This document shows, piece after piece, positions 8,735 to 17,325 of a stretch of 64,000 bases of DNA. Every line of letters begins with the position of its first letter. Position 1 is the stretch's first letter. Position numbers and translations under genes: made by a program. Under the pieces are notes generated by a model. The model saw nothing but the letters and a program-made list of their open reading frames with translations, did not search any database and was not told the DNA's origin. The stretch comes from an uncultured Chlorobiaceae bacterium (lineage in GTDB: Bacteria; Bacteroidota; Chlorobiia; Chlorobiales; Chlorobiaceae), in assembly GCA_903820085.1 (NCBI GenBank), contig CAIJGA010000018.1:1-64000 (forward strand), given 5' to 3'.

Positions 8735-9112
8735 ATGGCACAGTACGCACACTCTTGCGTCCGGTTGGTAAACATTGTTTTCTACGCGCACCACGGGGTA
8801 CTCAAGGAAGAGCATACCGTTGGCGCAAAATATGAAGTCGATGCGGAGCTCTCTTTCGATTTCACCGATGCCGCGCAAAAAGACGACATTACAAAAACCG
8901 TCGATTACGGTGCGGTGTACAAAAAAATCCGGTCAGTTTTGACCCTGAAGAAATATTTTCTCATTGAGGCCGTCGCCTATCAGATTGCCCACGACCTTCT
9001 CAGAGACTTTCCCATTATCCAGAAAGCCGCCATCAAGGTACGCAAGCGCAACCCGCCCGTTGACGGTATCTGCGATTATGCCGAAGCCGACTACACCATC
9101 GCCCGTCACTGA
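8735..9112 (+). CDS. folB: Dihydroneopterin aldolase
   Basis: Cleaves 7,8-dihydroneopterin to 6-hydroxymethyl-dihydropterin and glycolaldehyde in folate synthesis. The 125-residue length is standard. The N-terminal [11 protein letters not shown] holds the pterin-binding and catalytic Glu region, and the C-terminal [17 protein letters not shown] is typical of FolB. The next gene, folK, starts one base after its stop, so the two successive pathway steps are translated together. Confidence 0.93.
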   Translation: MAQYAHSCVRLVNIVFYAHHGVLKEEHTVGAKYEVDAELSFDFTDAAQKDDITKTVDYGAVYKKIRSVLTLKKYFLIEAVAYQIAHDLLRDFPIIQKAAIKVRKRNPPVDGICDYAEADYTIARH

Positions 9113-9113
9113 A

Positions 9114-9626
9114 ATGATGCCGATGCACAAAGTCTTTATCGGGATAGGATCCAATATCGGAGACCGTCTCCACCACTTGCAGGAAGCTGTTGACCGGCTT
9201 GCACGGCTTGACGCCGTAACGGTTTGCGCGGTATCATCAATCTATATGACTGAACCGGTCGGCGAGAGTGAACAGAACCGCTTCTACAATGGCGTTGCTC
9301 TGCTCGAAACGTCGCTTCAGCCTGAAGAGTTACGCCTGCAGTGCAAAACCATTGAACAGGAACTTGGAAGGCCGGAGGCCTACCTTCGCTGGAGCCCGAG
9401 GGTCATCGACCTCGACATCCTGCTCTATGACGATGTGCGCCTCCTTACCAAAACGCTCTCAATCCCGCACCCTGAACTGCATTGCCGGAAATTTGTCCTT
9501 ATCCCCCTGCTCGACATTGCCAATCCCCTGCACCCCGGAATGCAGCAAAGCATCCTGCAACTGCTCGAATGCTGCAGTGACCGATCGGTACTGATAAAAA
9601 TAAAAGAGAGTATCCGCCTAAAATAG
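9114..9626 (+). CDS. folK: 6-hydroxymethyl-dihydropterin pyrophosphokinase
   Basis: Activates the product of FolB with ATP for condensation with p-aminobenzoate. The N-terminal FIGIGSNIGDRLHHLQEA, the middle ENRFYNG-type segment (here EQNRFYNGVALLET) and the Mg-binding RVIDLDILLYDD are all family marks. The chosen start gives 170 residues; Met 2 (9117) and Met 4 (9123) are also possible. An open frame extends further upstream inside folB but is a shadow. It is the second gene of a folB-folK pair. Confidence 0.93.
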   Translation: MMPMHKVFIGIGSNIGDRLHHLQEAVDRLARLDAVTVCAVSSIYMTEPVGESEQNRFYNGVALLETSLQPEELRLQCKTIEQELGRPEAYLRWSPRVIDLDILLYDDVRLLTKTLSIPHPELHCRKFVLIPLLDIANPLHPGMQQSILQLLECCSDRSVLIKIKESIRLK

Positions 9627-9628
9627 AA

Positions 9629-9656
9629 ACGGAGAGCCTGTTGAAAAGCTCTCCGT
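9629..9656 (+). terminator. Weak terminator-like hairpin after folK
   Basis: A perfect 9-base stem (ACGGAGAGC with GCTCTCCGT) around a 10-base loop, three bases after the folK stop. Only a short CTTG follows, so the T-run is poor. It lies between convergent folK and the ArsA-like gene. Confidence 0.45.
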
Positions 9657-9704
9657 CTTGTAAGAATCGGGAAATTATCCCCCGCAAAAGCCACGGCAGC
9701 AAAC

Positions 9705-10859
9705 TCAGTTGGCAAAGGTAATATTGAGGTTGCCTCCGGCAAAATCAGCCCCTTCGGTCTTCCGGCCAACCAGAACATTGGGCAGAATGATGCTTTTGCG
9801 GAAGTTATTGATATCCACCAGCAGCTCATCGCCCTTGATGTTCACATTAAGCTTCTTCACCTCAACGTTCGGCAGGTAAAGGCTGAGAACATATTTCCCG
9901 TTGATTTTCTCCAGCATCTGGGTCTTGTCATCAACATAGAGGATATCCGCCGGGTTGCATTCACCGAACATCTCCTGACTCAGCGCATAAAGCCTCTCGG
10001 TATTGATGATTTCCGCTGTAGACTGTTTCACCCTGAAAATCGGCACCGGGTAGAAGCAGTTCTCAATCACCTTGAGGTACTTGCTCTGGATATCGATAAG
10101 GCTCTGCAGGTAACTGTCGGTTGAGCTTGCAGGAAGAATCTTGTTGACGATGGCGGCATCAAGCTTGTAGCCAAACAAATTAAGGTAGGTCTGAACACGC
10201 AGGGCCTCCTTGATAACCATGTTTTCAGGATTCAGCACAACTCTGAAGGTGGTTATGGATTTATCCTGAAGCATGGCGTGAAGCTCTTTCATATGAGAAT
10301 TCACCTCCGGCATAAGCTTGAAGATATTTTTCTTCGGCATCAGCTTGTTGAGGAGCGGAGCAGCAAAAGCAATGGTTTTTGAGTGCCATCCGCCAATTTT
10401 GTCGGCATACCAGCCGTACGATTCAGGCATTCCGAGCAACCGCATGGTCTCGCCGGTTGGGGCCGCATCAACAACAACAACATCATAATCACCCGACTTG
10501 GCTGCCTTCCAGATATAGCGAAGACTGATCATCTCCTCCATGCCCGGCATGATGGCAAGTTCTTCAGCAACCACTTCATTGGCGCCGTCATGCATTAAAA
10601 TCGAGGAGAAATAGGAATAAAGCTCCGTCCAGTTTTCCCTGATTTCCGCCAAGACATTCACCTCCATGGCAAAGAGATTCTTTTCAACCTCTACCGGCGT
10701 GGAAGAGAGTTCCGTACTCAATGCATCGGCAAGACTATGAGCCACATCAGTACTCATAATCAAGACCCGTTGTCCTCTTCGGGCAATTGCTGTCGCAGAT
10801 GATGCTGAAACAGTAGTCTTCCCTACCCCTCCTTTACCCAAGTAAAGAATAATTCTCAT
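9705..10859 (-). CDS. ArsA/Get3-like ATPase with C-terminal small-heat-shock-like domain (first copy)
   Basis: A 384-residue cytoplasmic ATPase. The deviant Walker A is GKGGVGKTT (residues 8-16), with the switch I region STDVAHSL; most relatives have DPAHSL, so Pro is replaced by Val. PGMEEM and [12 protein letters not shown] follow as in Get3/ArsA. The last 80 residues ([16 protein letters not shown] to the end) are a beta-rich alpha-crystallin-like domain as in the ArsA_HSP20 family. No CxxC zinc pair for a Get3-type dimer is seen. Arsenite genes are absent nearby. It lies on the same strand as, and downstream of, the 459-aa protein and csmA. Known relatives with this domain (Get3d) occur in photosynthetic lineages; client proteins are unknown. 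Confidence 0.85.
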   Translation of the reverse strand: MRIILYLGKGGVGKTTVSASSATAIARRGQRVLIMSTDVAHSLADALSTELSSTPVEVEKNLFAMEVNVLAEIRENWTELYSYFSSILMHDGANEVVAEELAIMPGMEEMISLRYIWKAAKSGDYDVVVVDAAPTGETMRLLGMPESYGWYADKIGGWHSKTIAFAAPLLNKLMPKKNIFKLMPEVNSHMKELHAMLQDKSITTFRVVLNPENMVIKEALRVQTYLNLFGYKLDAAIVNKILPASSTDSYLQSLIDIQSKYLKVIENCFYPVPIFRVKQSTAEIINTERLYALSQEMFGECNPADILYVDDKTQMLEKINGKYVLSLYLPNVEVKKLNVNIKGDELLVDINNFRKSIILPNVLVGRKTEGADFAGGNLNITFAN

Positions 10860-10929
10860 GTTTGTAATAAAACTATTGAGTGAACTTAATCTTGACTAAA
10901 CGCTTGTTATCAAGGGTGTTGCGCCTTCG

Positions 10930-12309
10930 CTACCCGGGCTCCTTTCCCGTCAGGGGCGGGGCATCAGACGAGTCATCCGTACTCATCATATTTTTCACGA
11001 TTGACGGAATATCTTCGTCAAGAGCTTTGACCGAAATACTTCTGCGCTTCGGTGCAGCATCGCCTTCAGGTTCATCCAGGCTCGCGTCTGAAGGTGCAGA
11101 GGCCGCAGAAATCGTATTTTTCAGCTCGCCTGCAAAAGAGTCGCTGCTGAAACAATCGTCATTGGGCGTTGCTTCATCGTCGCTCTTTATATGAATACTT
11201 TTTTTTCTGAAAACCGGGTCATTATCGTCATAGTCGTCGCTTGAATGATCCTGCGGCAACTCATCTTCCGATCCGGCATTTTCACCTTTTGGCGAAGGCC
11301 GTTGAGTCCTTTTCTTCGCAGAATCGCTGAAATTGGAGGAGAGCTTTAAAAGCTTGCTGACCGAGCCGATAACGCCATCATTTTTGACAGCAGTCTTGAC
11401 GATATTGATAACAAAACGTTCGGCTTGGGGATTATCGGCTATACTGTTCAGCAATTCATTAAGCGCATTGAGCATGCCGGGGACGTGCTGCAGGTCGCTT
11501 TTGACCTGGTCACGAATCTTGAACGGAGCATCGCCGATCAACTCCTTGATTGAACCGGCAATTTTTTTCAATGAAGCAGGATCGGTGGGAAGAATCTGCT
11601 CGATTCCCCTAATGAGATCAGCCGGACCAAAACCATCCTGGTTATATTCGTCGCCCTGTGCCGCTCCCGGCAAAGGCATACCCGGTTGCCCCCTTTCGTC
11701 AGAAGGGTAACCAATGGAGGCCTTGTACTGCTCAAGCAGATCCTGACCATAGCCAATAGGGCTTTCCCGCTGGGCGGGATCAGCAGCATCAGCGCGCAAA
11801 GAGATGGGCCGGGGCACACAAATACCCCGTGCATTCCGCAGAACGAGGAAAGAGACGTCGTCCGGAATGCTTTTACGGAAATCCAGACCAAGATGCTCTT
11901 CTATAATCGATTCAATAACCGTATGAAGCCTGGTAATCAATTCGGCTTCAAGCAGTTCAACCATATCAAAAATCACATAGACAGGGTCCTTCTCTTCACG
12001 GCGAACCTTAAAATTAAGCGTAGCAAAATCATTGTCCTTATTTCGGCTGTTCACCGAGACAGAGCCAAGATTAAACCGGTCGAGGTAGTCCTTGTTAGCA
12101 CCCCTTGCCCAGAAATAAACAGCCTTGTCGGTATAAATCAGATAATCCTGAAAGGCAATATTGCCTACACGCTCCTGATGTGATTCATAAAACACCCCTT
12201 CAAAAAATGCAATCGGATGCTCACCTGCACTCATGAGTCCTTTCTGAAAAAACTCAACCACATCACTCTGTTCGGTCTGCGCCGAAACATATAAAGACAA
12301 ATTAGCCAT
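10930..12309 (-). CDS. Uncharacterised 459-residue protein with acidic, repeat-bearing tail
   Basis: Not recognised as a named family. Residues about 1-150 look like a folded PH/GRAM-like domain (strands around YLIYTDKAVYFWARG and FATLNFKVRREEKDP). Residues about 230-330 are helical (LIRGIEQILPTDPASLKKI, LNALNELLNSIADNPQAE). The C-terminal 130 residues are low-complexity, rich in Asp, Ser and Pro, and carry two copies of a basic-SI-x-(I/V)K motif followed by acidic residues: RKKSIHIKSDDE and KRRSISVKALDED. There is no signal peptide. It sits between csmA and an ArsA-like ATPase on the same strand, downstream of the csmA terminator. The context suggests a link to chlorosome biogenesis, but that is inference only. 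Confidence 0.8.
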   Translation of the reverse strand: MANLSLYVSAQTEQSDVVEFFQKGLMSAGEHPIAFFEGVFYESHQERVGNIAFQDYLIYTDKAVYFWARGANKDYLDRFNLGSVSVNSRNKDNDFATLNFKVRREEKDPVYVIFDMVELLEAELITRLHTVIESIIEEHLGLDFRKSIPDDVSFLVLRNARGICVPRPISLRADAADPAQRESPIGYGQDLLEQYKASIGYPSDERGQPGMPLPGAAQGDEYNQDGFGPADLIRGIEQILPTDPASLKKIAGSIKELIGDAPFKIRDQVKSDLQHVPGMLNALNELLNSIADNPQAERFVINIVKTAVKNDGVIGSVSKLLKLSSNFSDSAKKRTQRPSPKGENAGSEDELPQDHSSDDYDDNDPVFRKKSIHIKSDDEATPNDDCFSSDSFAGELKNTISAASAPSDASLDEPEGDAAPKRRSISVKALDEDIPSIVKNMMSTDDSSDAPPLTGKEPG

Positions 12310-12418
12310 TACCCATACCTGTTCACTTGATACTGATTAGCACGCTGACCCTAAATCTATGAAATTTTTATAATAAACAGAAATCACAGAACAGGGCCGG
12401 GAGTGGCCTTTTTTTCAC

Positions 12419-12456
12419 AAAAAAAAGGCAGTGAAAGCTTTAACCTTTTCACTGCC
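12419..12456 (-). terminator. Intrinsic terminator of csmA
   Basis: On the minus strand a 10-base stem (GGCAGTGAAA with TTTCACTGCC) is followed by eight T residues. It ends the csmC-csmA transcript before the 459-aa gene, or lets part of the transcription read through to it. Confidence 0.88.
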
Positions 12457-12483
12457 TGAGCAAAGAGCATAACTCTGGGATGC

Positions 12484-12726
12484 TTACTCTGCGAATTTTG
12501 ATTCAACAGCTTTTGAAGGAACAGCATAACCCGAAGCTTCAGGTGAAGAACCACGAAGACTTACACCACCGCCGACGTTGCCGTAAGCATTACGATTGAT
12601 TCTGATGGTACCTTTGCCCAATGAATCAAACAACAAACCGACTGTTTCCCAATGCCCCTCAACCATCACTTCAAAAATGCGTCCAGCTGCAGCCAGGATA
12701 TCGGTAAAAACTCCACCACCATTCAT
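12484..12726 (-). CDS. csmA: Chlorosome baseplate protein CsmA precursor
   Basis: The bacteriochlorophyll-a-binding protein that tiles the chlorosome baseplate and passes energy to FMO and the reaction centre. The 80-residue precursor has the near-invariant N-terminus [20 protein letters not shown] and the BChl-liganding His 25 in VEGHWETVG. By comparison with known CsmA, the last 20 residues, starting SPEASGYAV after LRGS, are removed on maturation, leaving about 60 residues, one more than the 59 I know for Chlorobaculum tepidum because of an extra residue in the Gly-rich tail (GGGVSLRGS). A perfect AAGGAGG lies four bases before the ATG, fitting very high expression. csmC is directly upstream. 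Confidence 0.98.
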   Translation of the reverse strand: MNGGGVFTDILAAAGRIFEVMVEGHWETVGLLFDSLGKGTIRINRNAYGNVGGGVSLRGSSPEASGYAVPSKAVESKFAE

Positions 12727-12730
12727 AATT

Positions 12731-12737
12731 CCTCCTT
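12731..12737 (-). promoter_or_regulatory. Strong ribosome-binding site of csmA
   Basis: AAGGAGG with four-base spacing to the csmA ATG. It is one of the few full Shine-Dalgarno sequences in the window, in keeping with the abundance of the baseplate protein. Confidence 0.85.
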
Positions 12738-12876
12738 GGAAATTAATTGTTGGAAAATTCGTAAAATTGAAAAGCAGATTTCTTGTTCTAATTTAATAGT
12801 AATAAACAAAAAAACACAAAAAAAGATTTCTTCCCCATGCCTTAAGGGCGAAAACCGGGCAAAAGAGAGGGTTATC

Positions 12877-13296
12877 CTATCTTCTTATGGGACCCTTCTG
12901 AAAAGAACCGGCAAAATTCTTGACGACTTCTGAAGCAGAGACTCCGGCATCACCGACTGCGGTAGCCGCATTTCCGGTGGCATTTTCAACAGTCTCTACA
13001 GCGCCGGCATACAACTCGCTGGCCGTTCTTGAAGCATCCTTAACCGTAATGGCAACACGGTCAAGAGTCTCACCAACAACACCACCGGTACTGCCAAGCA
13101 GGTTACCGATACCTGTTGCATCAACAACAGCACCAATCGTGCCGGTTACGGTATCAAAGACATTGCCTGCAAGATTCAAGCTGCCGACCACAGCACTCTG
13201 ACCGGTTAAAAGCACACTTTCAGCAAGGAACGTAAGGCGATCGACAAACTCAAGTTCCTTAAAATCCTTACGCAGTTTCTGGTACGATTCCGACAT
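12877..13296 (-). CDS. csmC: Chlorosome envelope protein CsmC
   Basis: A 139-residue chlorosome surface protein. The N-terminus ([20 protein letters not shown]) is charged and helical; the middle ([20 protein letters not shown] and what follows) is a Gly/Ala/Val-rich amphipathic stretch with repeated VxxxxG spacing, as in the CsmC/CsmD group that sits in the chlorosome envelope. The order csmC then csmA on one strand matches the known csmCA operon of green sulfur bacteria. GGGAGAG upstream of the ATG is a plausible ribosome site. Its structural role is not well defined; it is thought to help shape the chlorosome. CsmD is the nearest alternative name, but position favours CsmC. Confidence 0.9.
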   Translation of the reverse strand: MSESYQKLRKDFKELEFVDRLTFLAESVLLTGQSAVVGSLNLAGNVFDTVTGTIGAVVDATGIGNLLGSTGGVVGETLDRVAITVKDASRTASELYAGAVETVENATGNAATAVGDAGVSASEVVKNFAGSFQKGPIRR

Positions 13297-13420
13297 ATCA
13301 CTCTCCCTGGAAATGAGGCCGCCTAAACGGATCCCCGGTTATGATTTATGAACACAAAATTACTCTACATAAAGCTAAACATAAATATCGATCTAAACAA
13401 GTACTCTTCCCGGGTGAGCA

Positions 13421-14647
13421 CTATCCTCTATCATACGCTTTTTGCTCTTTTTGCTGTCTGCTTTGCTCCTGGCAATTAAGGTCAAAGGGGATGTGCAGCC
13501 ATTTATCCTTGAAGACGGCATCCCCCGGTTCAAGCCCGGTCAAACTGATCGGAAGCGTAATGATTTTACGCTGATTGCCGATCTGCACAAACAGCTCATC
13601 CCCGGTAACCCAGACGTCAATATCAACCGGATTGGCAAACATCAGCTTCAACTGAACCTCATAGATATCACCGTTTCGCACAAACTTTATCGGCGGCTCG
13701 TCATACATCATATCGGAGGGATCGGTGTCACCATACATATCTTTGGCGAACAGCTCAAGCGACTGGAGACCCACAATCTCATTTTCATACATTCTGAGCT
13801 TGGTAACCGGCAGAGGAGAAAATCCCTCTTCGATCTCGCCCAGGTACTTCTGCTGAATAGCTTTCCAATTTTCCAGGTAACCACTGTCCTCTTTGGTGTC
13901 AAGCAGCTTGTTGACCAGTACCATATCGACCTTGAAGCCGTAAAGGTTCAGATAAGTCAAGGCGCGCATGGTCTCCTTGATCGACATCTTTTCGGCATTC
14001 ATCACCAGGCGAACCGTCGACTTCTGATTATCCGTCAGAATTTCGCGGATATCTTCAAGCTCATCAAAAACCTGGTCAACCGACTCAACAGCCTCTGCAG
14101 GAGGAATAAAAAATGCGATTTTATCCGACATTTTTGAAAGTGGCTTGCCAAGCGGCTTTATAAGATACTTATTGACATTTTTGATCGCCTTCATACCCCA
14201 TGCAAGGGTATCGGGAAGGGAGAGGAGCCGCAGGGTTTCACCCGTCGGGGCTGTATCGAGCACCAGAACATCATAAAGCCCTGATGCTTTATATCGCTTA
14301 ATCCGCAAAAGGGAAAAAAGTTCTTCCATGCCAGGCAGAATCGTCATCTCATCGGCCATGACTCCCGAAATTCCCTGTGCCATAAACACCTTGGTATAGT
14401 ACTTCTGCACCGCATGCCAGTTCTGCTTCAGATCGACATAAGGATTGACCTCAATAGCATGAAGGTTCTCCTTTATCTTTGTAGGTTCAGCGCCAAGAGG
14501 CAGGTTAAACGAATCCGAGAGACTGTGTGCGGGATCGGTCGAAAGGACGAGTGTCCGATAACCAAGCTGCGACAAGCGCACAGCCGTAGCAGCAGATACG
14601 CTGGTTTTACCTACTCCGCCTTTTCCTGTAAAAGTTAAAATACGCAT
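13421..14647 (-). CDS. ArsA/Get3-like ATPase with C-terminal small-heat-shock-like domain (second copy)
   Basis: A 408-residue paralogue of the ATPase at 9705-10859. It has Walker [10 protein letters not shown] (residues 8-16), an intact switch I (STDPAHSLSDSF), PGMEELFSLL and DTAPTGETLRLLSLPD. Between about 160 and 200 lies a Pro-rich loop (LIKPLGKPLSKM) comparable to the client-binding region of Get3. The C-terminal 75 residues (YEVQLKLMF to WLHIPFDL) are an ArsA_HSP20-type beta domain, and the tail is Gln/Lys-rich. It lies 124 bases upstream of csmC on the same strand. Its conservation of DPAHSL, in contrast to the first copy, suggests the two may form a heterodimer or have different activities; that is speculative. 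Confidence 0.88.
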   Translation of the reverse strand: MRILTFTGKGGVGKTSVSAATAVRLSQLGYRTLVLSTDPAHSLSDSFNLPLGAEPTKIKENLHAIEVNPYVDLKQNWHAVQKYYTKVFMAQGISGVMADEMTILPGMEELFSLLRIKRYKASGLYDVLVLDTAPTGETLRLLSLPDTLAWGMKAIKNVNKYLIKPLGKPLSKMSDKIAFFIPPAEAVESVDQVFDELEDIREILTDNQKSTVRLVMNAEKMSIKETMRALTYLNLYGFKVDMVLVNKLLDTKEDSGYLENWKAIQQKYLGEIEEGFSPLPVTKLRMYENEIVGLQSLELFAKDMYGDTDPSDMMYDEPPIKFVRNGDIYEVQLKLMFANPVDIDVWVTGDELFVQIGNQRKIITLPISLTGLEPGDAVFKDKWLHIPFDLNCQEQSRQQKEQKAYDRG

Positions 14648-14871
14648 GAACCGGACATTGGTTTGAGGAACACTGAGGAAAAATCAGAAAAGCCAAAGAT
14701 ATCACTCTGGGCTGACACTACAAAAGATCTAACATACACAGTTCAGGCAAGGTTTAAAATTTTAAACTTTTTTATCTCAGCAGAACAGCTTGCAAATGAG
14801 TGTTCTGCTCACTTAATTACCCTTTCAATCAATACTGTCACTGTCACCTATTTCTGGAAAGAGGCCCCGTT

Positions 14872-15666
14872 ATGCCTGAAACAACGTCCATCGTCGATAT
14901 CCGGGCAACTATCGTCCAGACCCGCAGCATCAGCCCGACTGTTTGTATCATCACCCTCGATTGCCCGGCAATAGCCGCTGCCGCCAAACCCGGAAACTTT
15001 GTAAACATCAAGGTCAGCGACGCCACACTGCCACTGCTCAGAAGACCATTTTCCATACACAACGTGCGTGGATCGCTTCTGGATATCATGGTTAAATCAG
15101 TCGGGCACGGCACATCGCTGCTCTCTGACCTGGCAACAGGCTCAACCGTACTGGTACTCGGTCCGCTCGGCACCAGTTTCGATATTGCAGGCAGGGAGTT
15201 CGATACCGCCATTCTTGTTTCCGGAGGAATCGGTACCGCTCCCATGCTTTTTCTTGAAAAAATACTGGCCGCAAAAGGCAAAAAGATAATCAACCTGATC
15301 GGAGGCCGATCAAAAGAGGATCTGCTCGCTCCGGGGCTTTCAAATTGCCGGTTTGCAACCGATGACGGTTCCGAAGGATTCAGGGGTAACGTGGTAGAAC
15401 TGCTTGGCTCCGGGTTGCCGGCTCTCCGGAAAGAGGGCACATGCAAAGTTTTTGCGTGCGGACCGAATCCCATGCTGAAAGCACTTGCCCGACTCTGCCA
15501 GGCAAACCGGACTGCATGCGACGTCTCACTGGAATCGGTGATGGGTTGCGGCATCGGAATCTGCTACGGCTGCAGCGTCGAAGTCAAAAGTCCGGACGGA
15601 GGCCTCCGTACCATCCTGCTTTGCCAGGAGGGCCCTGTCATTGACGCAGAACTGCTTGCAGTATAA
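14872..15666 (+). CDS. pyrK: PyrK-like FAD/[2Fe-2S] electron-transfer subunit of dihydroorotate dehydrogenase
   Basis: A 264-residue ferredoxin-reductase-fold protein that links dihydroorotate oxidation to NAD. The FAD-binding motif LLRRPFSIH, the NAD-binding GGIGTAPMLFLEKIL and the C-terminal cluster motif CGIGICYGC with a later Cys in ILLCQEGPV (four Cys for 2Fe-2S) match PyrK. The ATG at 14872 follows GGAAAGAGG; the open frame upstream is not conserved. The catalytic partner pyrD is not adjacent. A related sulfide-dehydrogenase/SudB-type or other NAD-linked electron-transfer role cannot be excluded. Confidence 0.85.
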   Translation: MPETTSIVDIRATIVQTRSISPTVCIITLDCPAIAAAAKPGNFVNIKVSDATLPLLRRPFSIHNVRGSLLDIMVKSVGHGTSLLSDLATGSTVLVLGPLGTSFDIAGREFDTAILVSGGIGTAPMLFLEKILAAKGKKIINLIGGRSKEDLLAPGLSNCRFATDDGSEGFRGNVVELLGSGLPALRKEGTCKVFACGPNPMLKALARLCQANRTACDVSLESVMGCGIGICYGCSVEVKSPDGGLRTILLCQEGPVIDAELLAV

Positions 15667-15742
15667 ATAAAGTATTTTTATCTTAATAAGGTAGGGGAAA
15701 TGCATTCCCGAAAGCTTTTTTTAACAAACCATCCAACTATCT

Positions 15743-16201
15743 ATGGCAAGAGGACTTAATAAAGTAATGCTTATCGGCAGACTCGGCGGAGAACCGGAGA
15801 GCCGTCAGGCGGGTTCAACGACCGTCGTGAATTTCACCGTTGCGACAAGCGAAAAGTTCAAAAACCAGCAAGGCGAACTCCAGGAGCGAACCGAGTGGCA
15901 CAGAATCATCGCCTGGGGACGACTGGGAGAAATCTGCAAGGAGTATCTGCACAAGGGATCGCAAGTCTACGTTGAGGGAAAGCTGCAGACCCGTACCTGG
16001 GAGAAAGAGGGCGTCAAGCAGTACACCACAGAGATTGTGATCAGTGAAATGCAGATGCTTGACGGAAAACCATCAGGACAGGGCCACGAAGGCAGTTCAC
16101 CGCAATACGATCGCCAGCAAAGCTCCTCCGGGCATCAGTTGCCACCCGTGCCGCCTTCAGGTGCGCTGCTTGAAAACGAAAAGGATGACCTGCCATTCTA
16201 A
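15743..16201 (+). CDS. ssb: Single-stranded DNA-binding protein
   Basis: Coats single-stranded DNA in replication and repair. At 152 residues it has the N-terminal OB fold starting [19 protein letters not shown], with the aromatic stacking residues in [18 protein letters not shown] Gly/Gln/Ser/Pro-rich linker follows and the acidic tip KDDLPF that recruits partner proteins is intact. holA follows on the same strand after a hairpin-containing gap. Confidence 0.97.
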   Translation: MARGLNKVMLIGRLGGEPESRQAGSTTVVNFTVATSEKFKNQQGELQERTEWHRIIAWGRLGEICKEYLHKGSQVYVEGKLQTRTWEKEGVKQYTTEIVISEMQMLDGKPSGQGHEGSSPQYDRQQSSSGHQLPPVPPSGALLENEKDDLPF

Positions 16202-16220
16202 ACTTTCCGTTAACGCTTCA

Positions 16221-16242
16221 GGGCGTACTTGAGAGTACGCCC
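16221..16242 (+). other. Perfect hairpin between ssb and holA
   Basis: GGGCGTACT, loop TGAG, AGTACGCCC: a 9-base perfect GC-rich stem without a T-run, 30 bases before holA. It may act as an attenuator or mRNA stabiliser; it is not a standard terminator. Confidence 0.45.
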
Positions 16243-16272
16243 CGTGATGCATGACCGTTCCCCAAAAGAGAC

Positions 16273-17313
16273 ATGGATGTACTGAAAAAAAATATACTTG
16301 CAGGAACCATTGCCCCGGTTTACCTCTTTTATGGCCCCGAAAGCTACCTGAAGGAAGAGTTTGCCGGGATGATCAAAACCGCAATTTTTCCTTCCGAAAG
16401 CGATGCGGCCTGCAACACCGTCGTCCTGTACGGCCCCGACCTCACGCCAGGTGAACTGGTTTCGAAAGCCTCCGAATACCCGATGTTCACTCCAAAACAG
16501 CTTATCATTGTCCGGCAGTTTGAAAAAATAAAAAAGCCCGCAACCAGAGAGCTGCAGAAACAGCATGAAGAAAAATTCAGCCTCTATATCAATAATCCGG
16601 CAGAGTTTACCATTCTGGTGCTTGATGCCGACCAGATCGACAAAAAAGAGATTGAAAAGCCTCCCTTCAGCACCCTGAAAAAATACCGCCACGATTTTCC
16701 CGCCATCAAGTCTCCTGAGCTTTTCGCTTCCGGCAGGGCCAAAGCATCCGGATGGACATTTGAGCCCGATGCCCTTAAAGCCTTTGCCGCCTATATTCAG
16801 CCATCGGCCCGCGAAATGTGTCAGGAAATTGAAAAAATCATCATGTACGCCTCCGCCCGGGGCCCTGAAAAACGCATCACCGCCCCCGATGTGCTCGACT
16901 GCGTCGGTATCTCGCGCAGTTACAACGTCTTTGAACTTGAAAAAGCCCTGGCGGAACGAAGCCTGAGGCTCTGCAGCGGCATATCCCTCATGATCATGGA
17001 TCAGGAGGGGCAAAAAGAGGGGCTTGGCAACATCGTCCGCTTCCTGACCACCTTTTATATCCGGCTCTGGAAACTGTCGCTGCCCGAGGTAAAACAGCTT
17101 CCCCCTGCAGAAATTGCCAAAATACTCGGCATGTATGGCAAACAGGAGTACTTTGTTAAAAACTATCTTGCCTACACCCGCTCATTTTCACTTCAGGATG
17201 CCGAACGCGCCATCGCTGCGCTGAGAGAGACCGACGCCGCGCTTAAAGGGCTGCTCCCCTACCCGGACGAAAAATATCTGCTCCTGCGGCTCATGCAAAA
17301 GCTGCTGGGATAA
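16273..17313 (+). CDS. holA: DNA polymerase III delta subunit
   Basis: The clamp-loader subunit that opens the beta sliding clamp. At 346 residues it has the HolA layout: N-terminal [15 protein letters not shown], the middle [14 protein letters not shown] region and the C-terminal helical collar ([16 protein letters not shown], then [11 protein letters not shown]). No Walker A is present, as expected for delta. It follows ssb on the same strand. Sequence conservation of HolA is low, but the N-terminal block is clear. Confidence 0.88.
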   Translation: MDVLKKNILAGTIAPVYLFYGPESYLKEEFAGMIKTAIFPSESDAACNTVVLYGPDLTPGELVSKASEYPMFTPKQLIIVRQFEKIKKPATRELQKQHEEKFSLYINNPAEFTILVLDADQIDKKEIEKPPFSTLKKYRHDFPAIKSPELFASGRAKASGWTFEPDALKAFAAYIQPSAREMCQEIEKIIMYASARGPEKRITAPDVLDCVGISRSYNVFELEKALAERSLRLCSGISLMIMDQEGQKEGLGNIVRFLTTFYIRLWKLSLPEVKQLPPAEIAKILGMYGKQEYFVKNYLAYTRSFSLQDAERAIAALRETDAALKGLLPYPDEKYLLLRLMQKLLG

Positions 17314-17325
17314 GCCTGCCGGAGT

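Noticed and set aside
16210-17013. 267-codon minus-strand frame inside holA
   Set aside because: It is antisense to a well-supported gene with no recognisable motif.
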